Assembly (NCBI GenBank): GCA_036266075.1
Contig: DATANV010000033.1
Location: forward strand, 1 to 64,000
DNA from: VRUE01 sp036266075
GTDB taxonomy: Bacteria; Actinomycetota; Thermoleophilia; Solirubrobacterales; 70-9
Reading direction: 5' to 3'
DNA length: 64,000 nucleotides
This document shows positions 22,576 to 31,706 of this stretch, piece by piece. The notes beneath the pieces are model-generated. The model was not told the origin of the DNA. It made no database searches and worked only from the letters and a program-made list of their open reading frames with translations. The position numbers were made by a program, and so were the translations under genes. How positions within the stretch are numbered: position 1 is the first letter of the stretch; each line of letters begins with the position of its first letter.

Positions 22576-25125
22576 CTACTCGTACTGGAGCGATTCGAGG
22601 ACGTTCAAGCGCGACGCTCGACGGGCCGGCGGGATCGCCGCCAGGACGCCGGCCAGGCCGGCGAGGACCAGCAGCACGACCAGCGAGCCGACCGGGTAGG
22701 AGAGGGTGAAGCCTTCGTCCTTCAGCGGCTGGGAGATCAGTGCCGCGAAGATCACGCCGAGGACGATGCCGAGGATCGCCCCGATCAGCGCCGTGATCAC
22801 CGCCTCGTAGCGGATCATCGTCCGCACCTGGCGGCGCGACATGCCGATCGCCCGCAGCATCCCCAGCTCGCGCGTGCGCTCGTGGATCGAGAGCGCCAGC
22901 GTGTTGGCGATTCCGAACAGGGAGATGACGATCGCCAGGATCAAGAGTGCGCTGAAGAGGTTGACGAGCTGGTTGATCTGGTCTTCGCGGCTTTCCTTCA
23001 GTTCCCGCTGGTTCATCACTTCAGCCGTCGGGAAGGCGTGTTCGGCGCCGGCGGTGAGCGCCGCCTGGACCGTCGCCGCATCCGCCCCCGGGTCGACGAT
23101 CACGAAGTCGATCGTGTCCTGGGTCTGGCGGAAGGCGGTGGCCATCACCCGCTGGGTGATCAGCACGCTGCCGAATACGCCCAGCTTCGAGTCGAGCTCG
23201 CCGGCGACCCGGAAGGCCGGCTTGGCCCCGGTCTGGCTCAGCAGGCGGAAGCGGTCGCCGATTGCGAGGTCATGGTCGGAGGCGAAGCCATCGGATATGA
23301 CGGCTTCGCGGTCGCCCAGGTTGCGCAGCGCCGCCGGCCCGCCCTTCTTCCATTCGACCTCGACGGCCCGGCCGATGTCGGGAGTCGGCGCCGTCACTTT
23401 CGCCTTGGACCCCTGGCCGAGCAGCTCCGCTTCGGCCGAGCGGATCGTCGCCACTAGCTCCACTCCCGGGACCTTGCGTGCGGCGGTGGCCGCGCCGGCC
23501 GGGATCGGCGAGAAGCCGTCGCTGTTCTGGATCACCAGGCCGCCGGCGAAGTTTTCGTCTATCACCTGGGCTACCGAGCTCTTCAGGCCGGCGGCGAAGA
23601 CGGTCACGAAGGTGACCAGGGCGAGGCCGATCATCAGCGCCGCGGCGGTGACCGCGGTGCGGCTGGGATTGCGCTGCGAGTTCTCGCGCGCCAGCCGACC
23701 GATGAGACGGCGCAGGCGCTCCAGTGGCCAGCCCGCGACCGTCGCCAGCGGCGGCACCAAGCGCGGGCTGAAGAGCGAGACGGCGAAGACGATCGCGACG
23801 GCACCGGCGCCCATCAGGCCGGCCTTGGTGCCGGCGCTGCCGCCGCCAAAGAGTCCGATCAGCAGCATCGCCAGGCCGGCCAGGCCGAGCAGGATCGAGA
23901 AGGCGGCGAAGAGCAGCCGCCGGCGTCGGCTGGCCGGCGGCGCATAGGCCTGCATGGCGGCGATCGGCGGCACCCGGGTGGAGCGCAGGGCCGGGACCAG
24001 CGAGGAGACGGCGGTGACGACCACGCCGACCAGCAGCGCGACGATGACCGTTCGCGTCGCCATCACCAGGCCGGTGGTCGGCAGGTCGACGTTGAAGGCC
24101 TTGAGCAGCGCGTTGAGGAGGACCGCCATGACGAAGCCGCCGCCGATGCCGACGATCGCCCCGATCAGGCCAATTGCCAATGCCTCGTACAGCACCGAAG
24201 TGAGGATCTGCCGGCGAGCGGCACCCAGCGTGCGCAGCATCCCGAACTCGGACACCCGCTGGGCGACGGTGATCGAAAAGGTGTTGAAGATCAGGAAGGC
24301 GCCGACGAAGACGGCGACGAAGCCGAAGACCAGCAGGATCGTCTGCAGAAAGCCGAGGTTGTCGCGGATTTCTTCGGAGCCGCGGTCGGCGTTTTCCTGG
24401 GCGGTCTCGACCCGCACAGTCGGCGGCATGACTCGCTCTATCCGTCGCTTCAGCGTCGCCGCCGAGACGCCGTCGCTGGCAGCGACCGAGATCTGGTCGA
24501 AGCGACCGGCCTTGTGGGTCAGCTGCTGCGCGACCGGCGGCGTCACCTGGGCGATGCTGACGCCGCCGAAGGAGGCGCTGCCGAGCTGGGTGAAGCCGAC
24601 AAGGCGGAAGGAGCGGGCGGCGCCCTGGCCGATCAGTTTGATCGGTTCGCCGAGCTTCAAGCCCGAGTCTTCGGCGGCCGCCTGGTCGATCGAGGCTTCG
24701 GTCGGGCCGCGCGGCCGATGCCCGTCGACGTAGGTCAGCGACTCGAGCCCGCCGGGAAGCGTCGAGGAGATGAACTTCGGCGCGAATTTGTTGCCGATCT
24801 TGTCGCCCGCGGAATCGAAGAAGCCGCCCGGGGTGAAGATCGCCCCCGAGGCCAGCTTCACGCCCGGCGTCCGCTCCACCCTGGGCAGCAAGGAGGCGGG
24901 GATCGTCTGCACTTCGCCGTTTTCTTGCTCGACTGGGTTCTTGGCGCTGATGACGACGCTGGTGCCCTTCAGCGAGTCGCTGAAAATCTCGTCGAAGGCG
25001 GCGAAGATCGTGTCGGTGAGGACGAAGGAGCCGGCGACGAAGGCGACGCCGATCACCACGGCGAAGGTCGTCGAGGCCGCCCGCACCTTGCGCGCCCAGA
25101 GGCTCTTGAGGGCGAGGCCCGTCAC
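22576..25125 (-). CDS. ABC transporter permease, double FtsX domain (MacB type)
   Basis: 849 residues. One N-terminal helix (about 18-40), a large extracytoplasmic domain, three helices with a first FtsX domain (about 265-385), a second membrane/periplasmic unit and a final three-helix FtsX domain (about 720-845, with RTRELGMLRAIGMSRRQVRTMIRYEAV). The first domain has the parallel segment VSEFGMLRTLGAARRQIL. These proteins transmit ATPase motion to lipoproteins, peptides or drugs at the outer face rather than transporting through a channel. Its ATPase is encoded just upstream (6-base gap). Confidence 0.93.
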   Translation of the reverse strand: MTGLALKSLWARKVRAASTTFAVVIGVAFVAGSFVLTDTIFAAFDEIFSDSLKGTSVVISAKNPVEQENGEVQTIPASLLPRVERTPGVKLASGAIFTPGGFFDSAGDKIGNKFAPKFISSTLPGGLESLTYVDGHRPRGPTEASIDQAAAEDSGLKLGEPIKLIGQGAARSFRLVGFTQLGSASFGGVSIAQVTPPVAQQLTHKAGRFDQISVAASDGVSAATLKRRIERVMPPTVRVETAQENADRGSEEIRDNLGFLQTILLVFGFVAVFVGAFLIFNTFSITVAQRVSEFGMLRTLGAARRQILTSVLYEALAIGLIGAIVGIGGGFVMAVLLNALLKAFNVDLPTTGLVMATRTVIVALLVGVVVTAVSSLVPALRSTRVPPIAAMQAYAPPASRRRRLLFAAFSILLGLAGLAMLLIGLFGGGSAGTKAGLMGAGAVAIVFAVSLFSPRLVPPLATVAGWPLERLRRLIGRLARENSQRNPSRTAVTAAALMIGLALVTFVTVFAAGLKSSVAQVIDENFAGGLVIQNSDGFSPIPAGAATAARKVPGVELVATIRSAEAELLGQGSKAKVTAPTPDIGRAVEVEWKKGGPAALRNLGDREAVISDGFASDHDLAIGDRFRLLSQTGAKPAFRVAGELDSKLGVFGSVLITQRVMATAFRQTQDTIDFVIVDPGADAATVQAALTAGAEHAFPTAEVMNQRELKESREDQINQLVNLFSALLILAIVISLFGIANTLALSIHERTRELGMLRAIGMSRRQVRTMIRYEAVITALIGAILGIVLGVIFAALISQPLKDEGFTLSYPVGSLVVLLVLAGLAGVLAAIPPARRASRLNVLESLQYE

Positions 25126-25131
25126 CGGCCG

Positions 25132-25863
25132 CTAGTCGATCGTCTTCATCAGCTCGAGCACCTCGCCGGCCGAGCCGGGCGCCGCATCGTGGACGATGCG
25201 GCCGTCGCGCAGGGTGACGAGGCGGTCGGCGTGGGCCGCGGCGGCGGGGTCGTGGGTGACCATGATCACCGTCTGGCCGAACTCGTCAACGGCCTGGCGC
25301 AGCAGCTTCAGCACGTCGGCGCTCGCTTTCGAGTCGAGGTTGCCGGTCGGCTCGTCAGCGAAGACGACGGCCGGCTTGGAGACCAGCGCCCTGGCCACCG
25401 CGACCCGCTGCTGCTGACCACCGGAGAGCTCCGCGGGGCGGTGGGTACGGCGGTCGCCGAGGCCGACGGTCTCGATCAGCCGCTCGAGCCACTCGCGGTC
25501 GGGCTTGCGGCCGGCAATCGAGAGTGGCAGCACCAGGTTCTCTTCGGCGGTGAGGACCGGCAGCAGGTTGAAGAACTGGAAGACGAAGCCGAGCTTGTCG
25601 CGCCGCAACCTGGTCAGCTCACCGTCGTCGAGGGCAGTGATCTCCTCGCCGTCGAGGACGACCGTGCCGGAGGTCGGCTTGTCGAGCCCGGCGAGGATGT
25701 GCATCAGCGTCGACTTGCCCGATCCCGACGGTCCCATGATCGCCGTGAAGCGGCCGCGGTCGAAGCCGGTGCTGACGTCGACCAACGCGTCGACCGCCGC
25801 CTCGCCCTCGCCATAGCGGCGGGAGACGCCCTCGGCGATCACCACCTTGCCGTTCGCGCTCAC
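25132..25863 (-). CDS. ABC transporter ATP-binding protein (LolD/MacB type)
   Basis: 243 residues. Walker A GPSGSGKSTLMHILAG, Q-loop FQFFNLLPVLTAEEN, signature LSGGQQQRVAVARAL, Walker B AVVFADEPTGNLD and H-loop VTHDP are complete. The GLDKPTSGTV and FNLLP segments are typical of the LolD/FtsE-like group that partners with FtsX-domain permeases, here the next gene. A GTG at 25863 is used; a GTG nine bases upstream is equally possible. A long inverted repeat lies just upstream, in the presumed promoter region. Confidence 0.93.
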   Translation of the reverse strand: MSANGKVVIAEGVSRRYGEGEAAVDALVDVSTGFDRGRFTAIMGPSGSGKSTLMHILAGLDKPTSGTVVLDGEEITALDDGELTRLRRDKLGFVFQFFNLLPVLTAEENLVLPLSIAGRKPDREWLERLIETVGLGDRRTHRPAELSGGQQQRVAVARALVSKPAVVFADEPTGNLDSKASADVLKLLRQAVDEFGQTVIMVTHDPAAAAHADRLVTLRDGRIVHDAAPGSAGEVLELMKTID

Positions 25864-25893
25864 GGCTCGCACGGTACCGACCCAATTGGCTGA

Positions 25894-26008
25894 AGGGCCT
25901 ATCCCGGTAGGGGTTCCACTTAACTTTTTCCGAAGACAGCTCCAGGCTGTCCGCCGGGCGCCCCGCGGAAAAAGTACAAGACGTTCCACCCCTACCGGGA
26001 TAGGCCCT
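25894..26008. repeat. Long multi-tier inverted repeat (element E)
   Basis: A perfect 21-bp outer stem joins 25894-25914 with 25988-26008. Inside are ACTTTTTCCG/CGGAAAAAGT (25923-25932 and 25966-25975) and GACAGC-TCCAG-GCTGTC. It sits between the diverging ABC-ATPase and HAD genes, a place where a terminator has no obvious purpose, ending 17 bases before the HAD ATG. Probably a mobile palindromic element that has entered a promoter region; a regulatory function is possible. Confidence 0.8.
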
Positions 26009-26025
26009 AATAGCCTGGCGTCCGG

Positions 26026-26814
26026 ATGGCCCTGATGGATCAATTCGATGGGTTTCTGGTCGATCTCGACGGGGTCGTCTGGGTAGGCCACGAGCTGGTG
26101 CCCGGCTCCGCCGAGGCGCTGCGCGAGCTGATCGGGAGCGGCAAGGAGATCGTCTTCGTCACCAACAACCCGGGCCGGCCGGCGGCCGACTACGCGAAGC
26201 GCCTGCGCGAGGCGGGCGTGCCGGCGACGGCGGAGCGGGTCGTCACCGCTGGCGAAGCGACGGCGCGGCTGGCCGCCGAGAGGGCGGGCCGCGGAAGCGG
26301 CGCCTTCGTCATCGGCGCGCCTGCCTTCCACGAGACCGTGGCCGCCGCGGGGTTGGAGACGCTCGACGGCGAGGCAGCTCGCGAGGCGGTGGTGGTGGTC
26401 GTCTCCGGGCACCGCGGCTTCGACTACGAGGAGCTGCTGACGGCGACGCTGGCGCTGCAGCGGGGGGCGGCGCTGGTCGCGACCAGCCGCGACCCGACGC
26501 TGCCGATGCCGGGTGGCGCCTGGCCCGGGACCGGAGCGGTGCTCGCCGCGGTGGAGACGGCGAGCGGTGCGCGCGCCGCGATCGGCGGCAAGCCGGAGAC
26601 GCACCTGTTCGAGCTGGCGCGCGAGCGGATCGCAGGCGCGCGGCGGGTGGCGATGGTCGGCGACCGGGTCTCCTCGGACATCGAGGGCGGCCGCCGCGCC
26701 GGCCTCGAGACGATCCTCGTGCTGAGCGGGGCGACCTCGCGCGAGGAGGCATCGGCCGCCGAGCCCAAGCCGGACCACGTCATCGACCATCTCGCCGACC
26801 TGGCGGCGGGATGA
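26026..26814 (+). CDS. HAD-IIA phosphatase (NagD/p-nitrophenylphosphatase type)
   Basis: 262 residues. Motif I FLVDLDGVVW with both catalytic Asp residues (14 and 16), motif II FVTNNPGRP, motif III Lys in IGGKPE and motif IV VGDRVSSDIEGG. A C2 cap lies between motifs II and III. These enzymes remove phosphate from small metabolites such as phosphoglycolate, UMP or pyridoxal phosphate. The ATGA overlap with the MFS gene shows co-transcription. Substrate not predictable. Confidence 0.92.
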   Translation: MALMDQFDGFLVDLDGVVWVGHELVPGSAEALRELIGSGKEIVFVTNNPGRPAADYAKRLREAGVPATAERVVTAGEATARLAAERAGRGSGAFVIGAPAFHETVAAAGLETLDGEAAREAVVVVVSGHRGFDYEELLTATLALQRGAALVATSRDPTLPMPGGAWPGTGAVLAAVETASGARAAIGGKPETHLFELARERIAGARRVAMVGDRVSSDIEGGRRAGLETILVLSGATSREEASAAEPKPDHVIDHLADLAAG

Positions 26815-27995
26815 GCACCGCTTCGCGCACGCCGGACGCGCCGGCGCAGCGCCCTGGCCTCGCCTTCGCCGGCGTCTTCGCCGCGACCTTCTCCTGCATG
26901 CTGGCGGTGGGTACGGTGCTGCCTGTCCTGCCGCGCTACGTGCACGGGCCGCTCGACGGTGGCAACGTCGCCGTCGGCGTGGTGATCGGCGCCTACGCGG
27001 TTACCGGCCTGCTGCTGCGTCCGGTCGCCGGGCGGATCGCCGACCGGCGCGGACGTAGGCCGGCCCTGCTCGGAGGCGCGCTGATCGTCGCCGCCTCGGG
27101 CTTCCTCTATCTACTGCCGCTCGGCGTGGTGGGGTTGATCGTCGCCCGGCTGGCGCTCGGCGCCGGCGAGGGCACGGTGTTCACCGCTGGCTCCGCCTGG
27201 ATCGTCGACCTGGCGCCGCCGCAGCGGCGCGGCCGCGTGATCGGCCTCTACGGCCTCGCCGTCTGGGCAGGGCTCAGCCTCGGGCCGCTGATCGGCGAGC
27301 TGTTGCTGAACGCCTCTGGCTACACGCTGGTCTGGGTGTTCGCCGGCCTCTCGCCGCTGGCCGGGGCGGCGATCGCCCTGCGCCTGCCCGACGTCTTTCA
27401 GCCGGTGGCGCACACCGAGGAGCACCCGTTGATCGCCCGTGAGGCGCTCCGCCCCGGCAGCGCGCTGGCGCTCGCCTCGGTTGGCTACGCGACCGTCGCC
27501 GCCTTCGTCGTCCTGCACCTCGAAGCGCGCGATGTCGGCCACGGCGCCGCCGTCTTCGGCGCCTTCGCGACGATGGTCGTGCTGACGCGCTTGGTCGGCG
27601 GCGACCTGCCGGACCGGATTGGCCCGGCCCGGGTGGCGACCGCGGCGGCGCTGGGCGAGGCAGTTGGCCTGGCGACGATCGGCGTCGCCCACAGCCTGTC
27701 CGTGGCACTGGTGGGCGCATTGGCGATGGGCTGCGCCTTCTCGCTGCTCTACCCCTCGCTCTCGCTGATCGTCGTCGGCCAGGTCCCCGAGACCCGGCGG
27801 GGCGCCGCACTTGGCACCTTCACCGCCTGCTTCGACGCCGGCATCGGCCTCGGCGCCCCGCTCGCCGGCCTGGCTGCGGCGCTGATCGACTACGAGGGGG
27901 CCTTCTTCCTTGCCGCCGCGATTGCGGTCGCCGCCGCCGCGACCATCGCCCTAACCATCTCCACCCGCGGCCGAGCCCTACTCGCAACGCGCTAG
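26811..27995 (+). CDS. Major facilitator superfamily transporter
   Basis: 394 residues with 12 predicted helices. Between helices 2 and 3 is the MFS motif GRIADRRGRRPALL, and the first half ends with APPQRRGRVIGLYG, typical of drug:H+ antiporters (DHA1). The second half repeats the fold (GGDLPDRIGPARV). Likely exports a small compound across the cell membrane. Starts within the HAD stop codon; a strong hairpin follows its stop. Confidence 0.92.
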   Translation: MSTASRTPDAPAQRPGLAFAGVFAATFSCMLAVGTVLPVLPRYVHGPLDGGNVAVGVVIGAYAVTGLLLRPVAGRIADRRGRRPALLGGALIVAASGFLYLLPLGVVGLIVARLALGAGEGTVFTAGSAWIVDLAPPQRRGRVIGLYGLAVWAGLSLGPLIGELLLNASGYTLVWVFAGLSPLAGAAIALRLPDVFQPVAHTEEHPLIAREALRPGSALALASVGYATVAAFVVLHLEARDVGHGAAVFGAFATMVVLTRLVGGDLPDRIGPARVATAAALGEAVGLATIGVAHSLSVALVGALAMGCAFSLLYPSLSLIVVGQVPETRRGAALGTFTACFDAGIGLGAPLAGLAAALIDYEGAFFLAAAIAVAAAATIALTISTRGRALLATR

Positions 27996-27997
27996 CG

Positions 27998-28047
27998 GAC
28001 GTGCCGGGAGTTAGACACCACTGAGGGCACTCAATCACCGGCACGTC
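27998..28047. terminator. Inverted repeat between converging MFS and thioesterase genes
   Basis: GACGTGCCGG (27998-28007) pairs perfectly with CCGGCACGTC (28038-28047), with a 30-base interior that has weaker internal symmetry (GAGT/ACTC). It lies two bases after the MFS stop and six bases before the thioesterase stop, suiting termination in both directions. Confidence 0.65.
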
Positions 28048-28053
28048 TTGAGG

Positions 28054-28842
28054 TCACGGGCGGTTGGCGATTAGGAGAGCTTGGGCGGCGCGGCCGATGC
28101 GGCCGCGCTCGTCGTAGAGGACCGACTCGGCGGTGCCGACGCCGGTCGGCTGTGGGATGGTCGCGGCGTCGACGCAAACCCATTCGCCCTCCGGCAGGCG
28201 CTCCAGGTGGACGGTCAGGTCGACGTTGATGAAGAGGTGGCGGCGCCAGTCGAGCACGGCGCTGATTCCGTTGCCGACGTCGGCGGCGACCAGCGTGCGC
28301 TGCAGCGGGGTCGGCTCCTCCCCGGCGACCAACTGGCATCCCATCCGCATCCAGACGGTCGCCGGCCCTGGCTCGAGGAAGCCGCCGCCGACCGAGCGCC
28401 ACTCCATCGCCGTGTGGTAGCCGACGTCCTGACCCGTCTCGAAGAAGCCCGGCCTGTCGCCGCTCTCGGGTCCTGGGGGCGCCTGCGCCTGCGCCAGGTC
28501 GGCCGGAATCTCGACCTCGCTCTTTCGCAGCCGCCAAGCCCGCGCCTTGATCAGCTCGCCCTGCTCGCCAGAGAGCGTCGCCTCGACCATCTGCACGCTG
28601 CGCCCCGGCCGCACCACCTCCGCCTCGACCCGCACTGGCCCAATCGGCACCGGCCGCAAGATCTCGAACGTGACCCGCCCCAGATGGAAATCCTCGGCCC
28701 CCTCCAGCCCCTCAATCTCCCGCCCCAGCAACCCAGCCGGCGGCCCCGCATGCTGAGCACCAGGATCCCAAGGCCCCCGCGTCAGCTCGGTAGCCATGAA
28801 CCCATCGTCATCGGCGGCTATCTCGTAAAAGGCTTCCAGCAC
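28054..28842 (-). CDS. Acyl-CoA thioesterase-like hot-dog protein
   Basis: About 262 residues. ATELTRGPWDPGAQHAGPPAGLLGREIE near the start and the second-half ISAVLDWRRHLFINVDLTVHLERLPEGEWVCVDA are typical of the double hot-dog TesB-like group (4HBT_3) common in actinobacteria. It probably hydrolyses acyl-CoA thioesters in the cytoplasm. The GTG at 28842 keeps the conserved segment FYEIAADDDGF that precedes ATELTRGPWD; a start at the internal ATG (FMATEL) would lose it. Divergent from msrB with a 39-base gap. Confidence 0.8.
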   Translation of the reverse strand: MLEAFYEIAADDDGFMATELTRGPWDPGAQHAGPPAGLLGREIEGLEGAEDFHLGRVTFEILRPVPIGPVRVEAEVVRPGRSVQMVEATLSGEQGELIKARAWRLRKSEVEIPADLAQAQAPPGPESGDRPGFFETGQDVGYHTAMEWRSVGGGFLEPGPATVWMRMGCQLVAGEEPTPLQRTLVAADVGNGISAVLDWRRHLFINVDLTVHLERLPEGEWVCVDAATIPQPTGVGTAESVLYDERGRIGRAAQALLIANRP

Positions 28843-28881
28843 GGCGGCATCGTAAGGGGCGTCGCCCTCTACCCTTGACCC

Positions 28882-29280
28882 ATGGAGAAAATCAAGAAGA
28901 CCGATGAGGAGTGGCGCGAGCAGTTGGCGCCCGAGCAGTACGAGGTCACCCGCAAAGCGGGCACCGAGCGCGCCTTCACCGGCCCCTACTGGGACGAGAA
29001 GGCCGAGGGCATGTACCGCTGCGTGTGCTGCGGCACCGAGCTGTTCTCCTCCGACACCAAGTTCGACTCCGGCACCGGCTGGCCGAGCTTCACCGAGCCG
29101 GTCAACCTCGATCACGTCGAGCTGCGGCCCGACAACAGCATTTTCATGCGCCGCACCGAGGTCGTCTGCAAACACTGCGACGCGCACCTCGGCCACGTCT
29201 TCGAGGACGGCCCGGCGGAGCAGGGCGGGCAGCGCTACTGCATCAACGGCTGCGCGCTGGACCTGGAGCGGTCCGCCTAG
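28882..29280 (+). CDS. msrB: Peptide-methionine (R)-S-oxide reductase
   Basis: 132 residues. Repairs methionine-R-sulfoxide in proteins with thioredoxin. Two zinc CxxC pairs (CVCCG and CKHCDAHLGHVF), KFDSGTGWPSFTEP and the catalytic RYCING segment identify MsrB. A second Cys three residues after the catalytic one (CINGC) is unusual, where many MsrBs have CINSA; it might act as a resolving thiol. Its stop is one base from the converging NarL-type regulator stop. Confidence 0.96.
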   Translation: MEKIKKTDEEWREQLAPEQYEVTRKAGTERAFTGPYWDEKAEGMYRCVCCGTELFSSDTKFDSGTGWPSFTEPVNLDHVELRPDNSIFMRRTEVVCKHCDAHLGHVFEDGPAEQGGQRYCINGCALDLERSA

Positions 29281-29281
29281 A

Positions 29282-29932
29282 TCAGGCCCTGCCGCCGGCG
29301 CCAAGGTAGCTGAACTTCACCGCCAGCGCCACCGCCTCGGTGCGGGTGTCGACCTCGAGCTTGGCGATCGCGTTGCGCACGTGGGTGTGAACGGTCGCTG
29401 GGCTGAGGCCGAGCCGCTCGGCGATCTCTTTGACCCGCAGGCCCTCGGCCAGCAGCTCGAGGATCTGCCGCTCGCGCGGTGAGAGCTCGAGCAGCTTCTC
29501 GACCTCCGAGGGCTTGCCTCCGGCGAAATCGCCGCCGAGGAAGGTGCCGCCGCCGGTCACCGCTTTGACTGCGCGGGCGATGTCCTCGGCCGGCGCCGAC
29601 TTGAGCACGTAGCCGGAGGCGCCGGCGCGCAACGCCAGCGCCAGCAGGTCGGGCTGGGCGTGGGCGGTGAAGATGATGACTTTGGTCCGCGGGCGGGCCT
29701 TGAGCACGTCCTTGGTCGCCTCGATGCCGTCACGTTTGGGCAGCTCGACGTCGATGATCAGGACGTCGGGTTCCAGTTCCTTGACGACGTCGACGACGTC
29801 GCGACCGTTGGACGCCTCGCCGACGATCTGCAGCGCGTTGGAGTTGGCCATGCGCGCCTTGATCGCCTCGCGGACGATCTCGTGGTCGTCACAGAGGACG
29901 ACGCGCTTGGCGTCCCGCACGCCGGCGTTCAT
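29282..29932 (-). CDS. NarL/FixJ-type response regulator
   Basis: 216 residues. The receiver (1-125) has VVLCDDHEIVRE, phospho-acceptor DVLIIDVELPKRDG (about 60) and YVLKSAP. The output domain (about 150-216) is a LuxR helix-turn-helix: LSPRERQILELLAEGLRVKEIAERLGLS followed by VHTHVRNAIAKL. No kinase gene is adjacent, so it is an orphan regulator here. Target genes are unknown. Confidence 0.93.
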   Translation of the reverse strand: MNAGVRDAKRVVLCDDHEIVREAIKARMANSNALQIVGEASNGRDVVDVVKELEPDVLIIDVELPKRDGIEATKDVLKARPRTKVIIFTAHAQPDLLALALRAGASGYVLKSAPAEDIARAVKAVTGGGTFLGGDFAGGKPSEVEKLLELSPRERQILELLAEGLRVKEIAERLGLSPATVHTHVRNAIAKLEVDTRTEAVALAVKFSYLGAGGRA

Positions 29933-29996
29933 GACGACTGCTCATCCTCCACTCGCGGCACGAAAAACCAGATATGGACGCTTGCTCGTTCCGCGT

Positions 29997-31268
29997 TCAC
30001 AGTGGCGCGATCCTCTCAGGGGAACCATAGGTATGCAAAATATTAGGTAGCGTGAAACCGCCTTCCCGGTCTTGTCGGTTCTCAATCAGGGCGATCATCG
30101 TGCGTCCTACGGCAATTGCGGTTCCGTTCAAGGTGTGTACGGGCTGAGCCGGTTGGTTATCGGCAGGCCGGTACCGACAATTGAGGCGACGTGCCTGGAA
30201 ATCGGTGGTATTCGAGCAGGAGGTCAGCTCGCGGTAGCGCTCCTGGCTCGGAATCCAGGCCTCGCAGTCGTACTTCTTGGCTGCCGGCGCGCCAAGATCT
30301 CCGGCGGCGACGTTGACCACGCGGTAAGGGATCTCCAGCTCGCCGAGGATGCGCTCCTCGATCGCCAGCAGGCGCTCGTGCTCTGCCTGGGACTCGCCCG
30401 GCTCGACAAACGAGAACATCTCGACCTTGTCGAACTGGTGGACGCGGAAGATGCCGCGCGTGTCGCGCCCGGCCGCGCCGGCCTCGCGGCGAAAGCAGGT
30501 GGAGAAGCCGGCGTAGCGCAGCGGCAGCTCCGCGGCATCGAGGATCTGGTCGGCGTGGAGGCCGGCGAGCGGCACCTCCGAGGTGCCGACCAGGAAGAGC
30601 TCGTCCTTCGGCACCTCGTAGATCTGGTCCCGGTCGCCGGGCAGGAAGCCGGTGCCGTAGAGCGCCTCCTCGCGGACGAGCACCGGCGGTACTACCGGCT
30701 CATGGCCCTCGGCGCGGACCAGCTCGAGAGCAAAGCGGACCAGCGCCAGCTCGAGCAGCACCAGATCGCCCTTCAGGTAGGCAAAGCGCGAGCCGGAGAC
30801 GCGGGCGCCGGCCTCCATGTCGATCAGCCCGAGGTCGCCGCCGATCTCGAGGTGGTCGCGCGGCTTGAAGTCGAAGCTCGGGCGCTCGCCGACCTCGCGC
30901 ATGACGACCGCGTCCTCCTCGGTCATCCCCTCGGGGGCGTCGGGATCGGGCAGGTTGGGCAGCGCGGCGGCGACCCGCTCGAGGTCGGCCTCGACCGTCT
31001 CAAGCTCGGCCTTGCCCGACTCGATCCGCTCCTTCAGGGCTTGCACCGCGCGCATCTCCTCCTCAGCCCCCTCGCCGCGCTGTTTCGCTTCGCCAACCCG
31101 CTTGGAGATGGCCTTGCGCTCGGCTTGGGCGCCCTCGATCTGAGGCAACAACTCGCGGCGGCGGGCGTCGAGAGCGAGCAACTCGTCGACGCGCTCGACG
31201 GCGCCGCGGCGCGCCAGCGCCCGCTTGACCCGCTCCGGGTCCGAGCGGATCAGCTTCAGGTCGAGCAT
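29997..31268 (-). CDS. serS: Seryl-tRNA synthetase
   Basis: 423 residues. It attaches serine to tRNA-Ser. The N-terminal coiled-coil arm (about 25-105) that grips the tRNA long variable arm begins at MLDLKLIRSDPERVKRAL. Class II motifs follow: motif 2 FSTCFRREAGAAGRDTRG and motif 3 NGTAIAVGRTMIALIENRQ. The typical end LPNILHTYGSPERIAPL is present. Starts at ATG, 12 bases after the cytochrome c gene, so both are likely co-transcribed. Confidence 0.97.
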   Translation of the reverse strand: MLDLKLIRSDPERVKRALARRGAVERVDELLALDARRRELLPQIEGAQAERKAISKRVGEAKQRGEGAEEEMRAVQALKERIESGKAELETVEADLERVAAALPNLPDPDAPEGMTEEDAVVMREVGERPSFDFKPRDHLEIGGDLGLIDMEAGARVSGSRFAYLKGDLVLLELALVRFALELVRAEGHEPVVPPVLVREEALYGTGFLPGDRDQIYEVPKDELFLVGTSEVPLAGLHADQILDAAELPLRYAGFSTCFRREAGAAGRDTRGIFRVHQFDKVEMFSFVEPGESQAEHERLLAIEERILGELEIPYRVVNVAAGDLGAPAAKKYDCEAWIPSQERYRELTSCSNTTDFQARRLNCRYRPADNQPAQPVHTLNGTAIAVGRTMIALIENRQDREGGFTLPNILHTYGSPERIAPL

Positions 31269-31280
31269 CGCCGCCGGAGG

Positions 31281-31676
31281 CTAGGGAGACTGGCCGGGAC
31301 GCGGCGATTCTTCCGCGTCGTCACCGGCGTACTCGGCGACGAAGCGCGCCACAGCTTCGGCTTCCTCGCCGACGACAATGTTCTGCGGCATGATCGCGCC
31401 GGAGAAACCGCCGTTCTGGATCGCGAAGAGAGCATCTTCATAGCTCTCGGTTCGCTGGTCGAGGCTCGGACCCTGCGTGCGCTGGCCGCGGTTGCCGGTT
31501 CCCTGCGTGCCGGCGGCGCTCAGCGTGTGGCAGCCGGAGCAGTGGGTCGCGAAGAGGACCGCCCCGTCGTAGTCGGGGTCGCCCTTGGAGACCGAGACGC
31601 CCTCTTCGCCGAAACCGCAGGCGGCGAGGACGAGTGCGGCCGCGACGGCCAGGCCTGTTGCGAGTACGGGTCGCAC
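31281..31676 (-). CDS. Lipoprotein cytochrome c
   Basis: 131 residues. The signal peptide ends in a lipobox (LVLAACGF), so the protein is probably anchored to the outer face of the membrane. One haem c site CSGCH (about 46-50) and a distal Met candidate in GAIMPQNIVV. ATHCSGCHTLSA and EAVARFVAEYAG are the usual start and final helix of class I cytochromes. It could accept electrons from the respiratory chain. Placement before serS is common in this lineage to my knowledge but not functionally explained. Confidence 0.9.
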   Translation of the reverse strand: MRPVLATGLAVAAALVLAACGFGEEGVSVSKGDPDYDGAVLFATHCSGCHTLSAAGTQGTGNRGQRTQGPSLDQRTESYEDALFAIQNGGFSGAIMPQNIVVGEEAEAVARFVAEYAGDDAEESPRPGQSP

Positions 31677-31706
31677 GCGGCGCGCATCATATTGTCCAGA
31701 CCAGCG

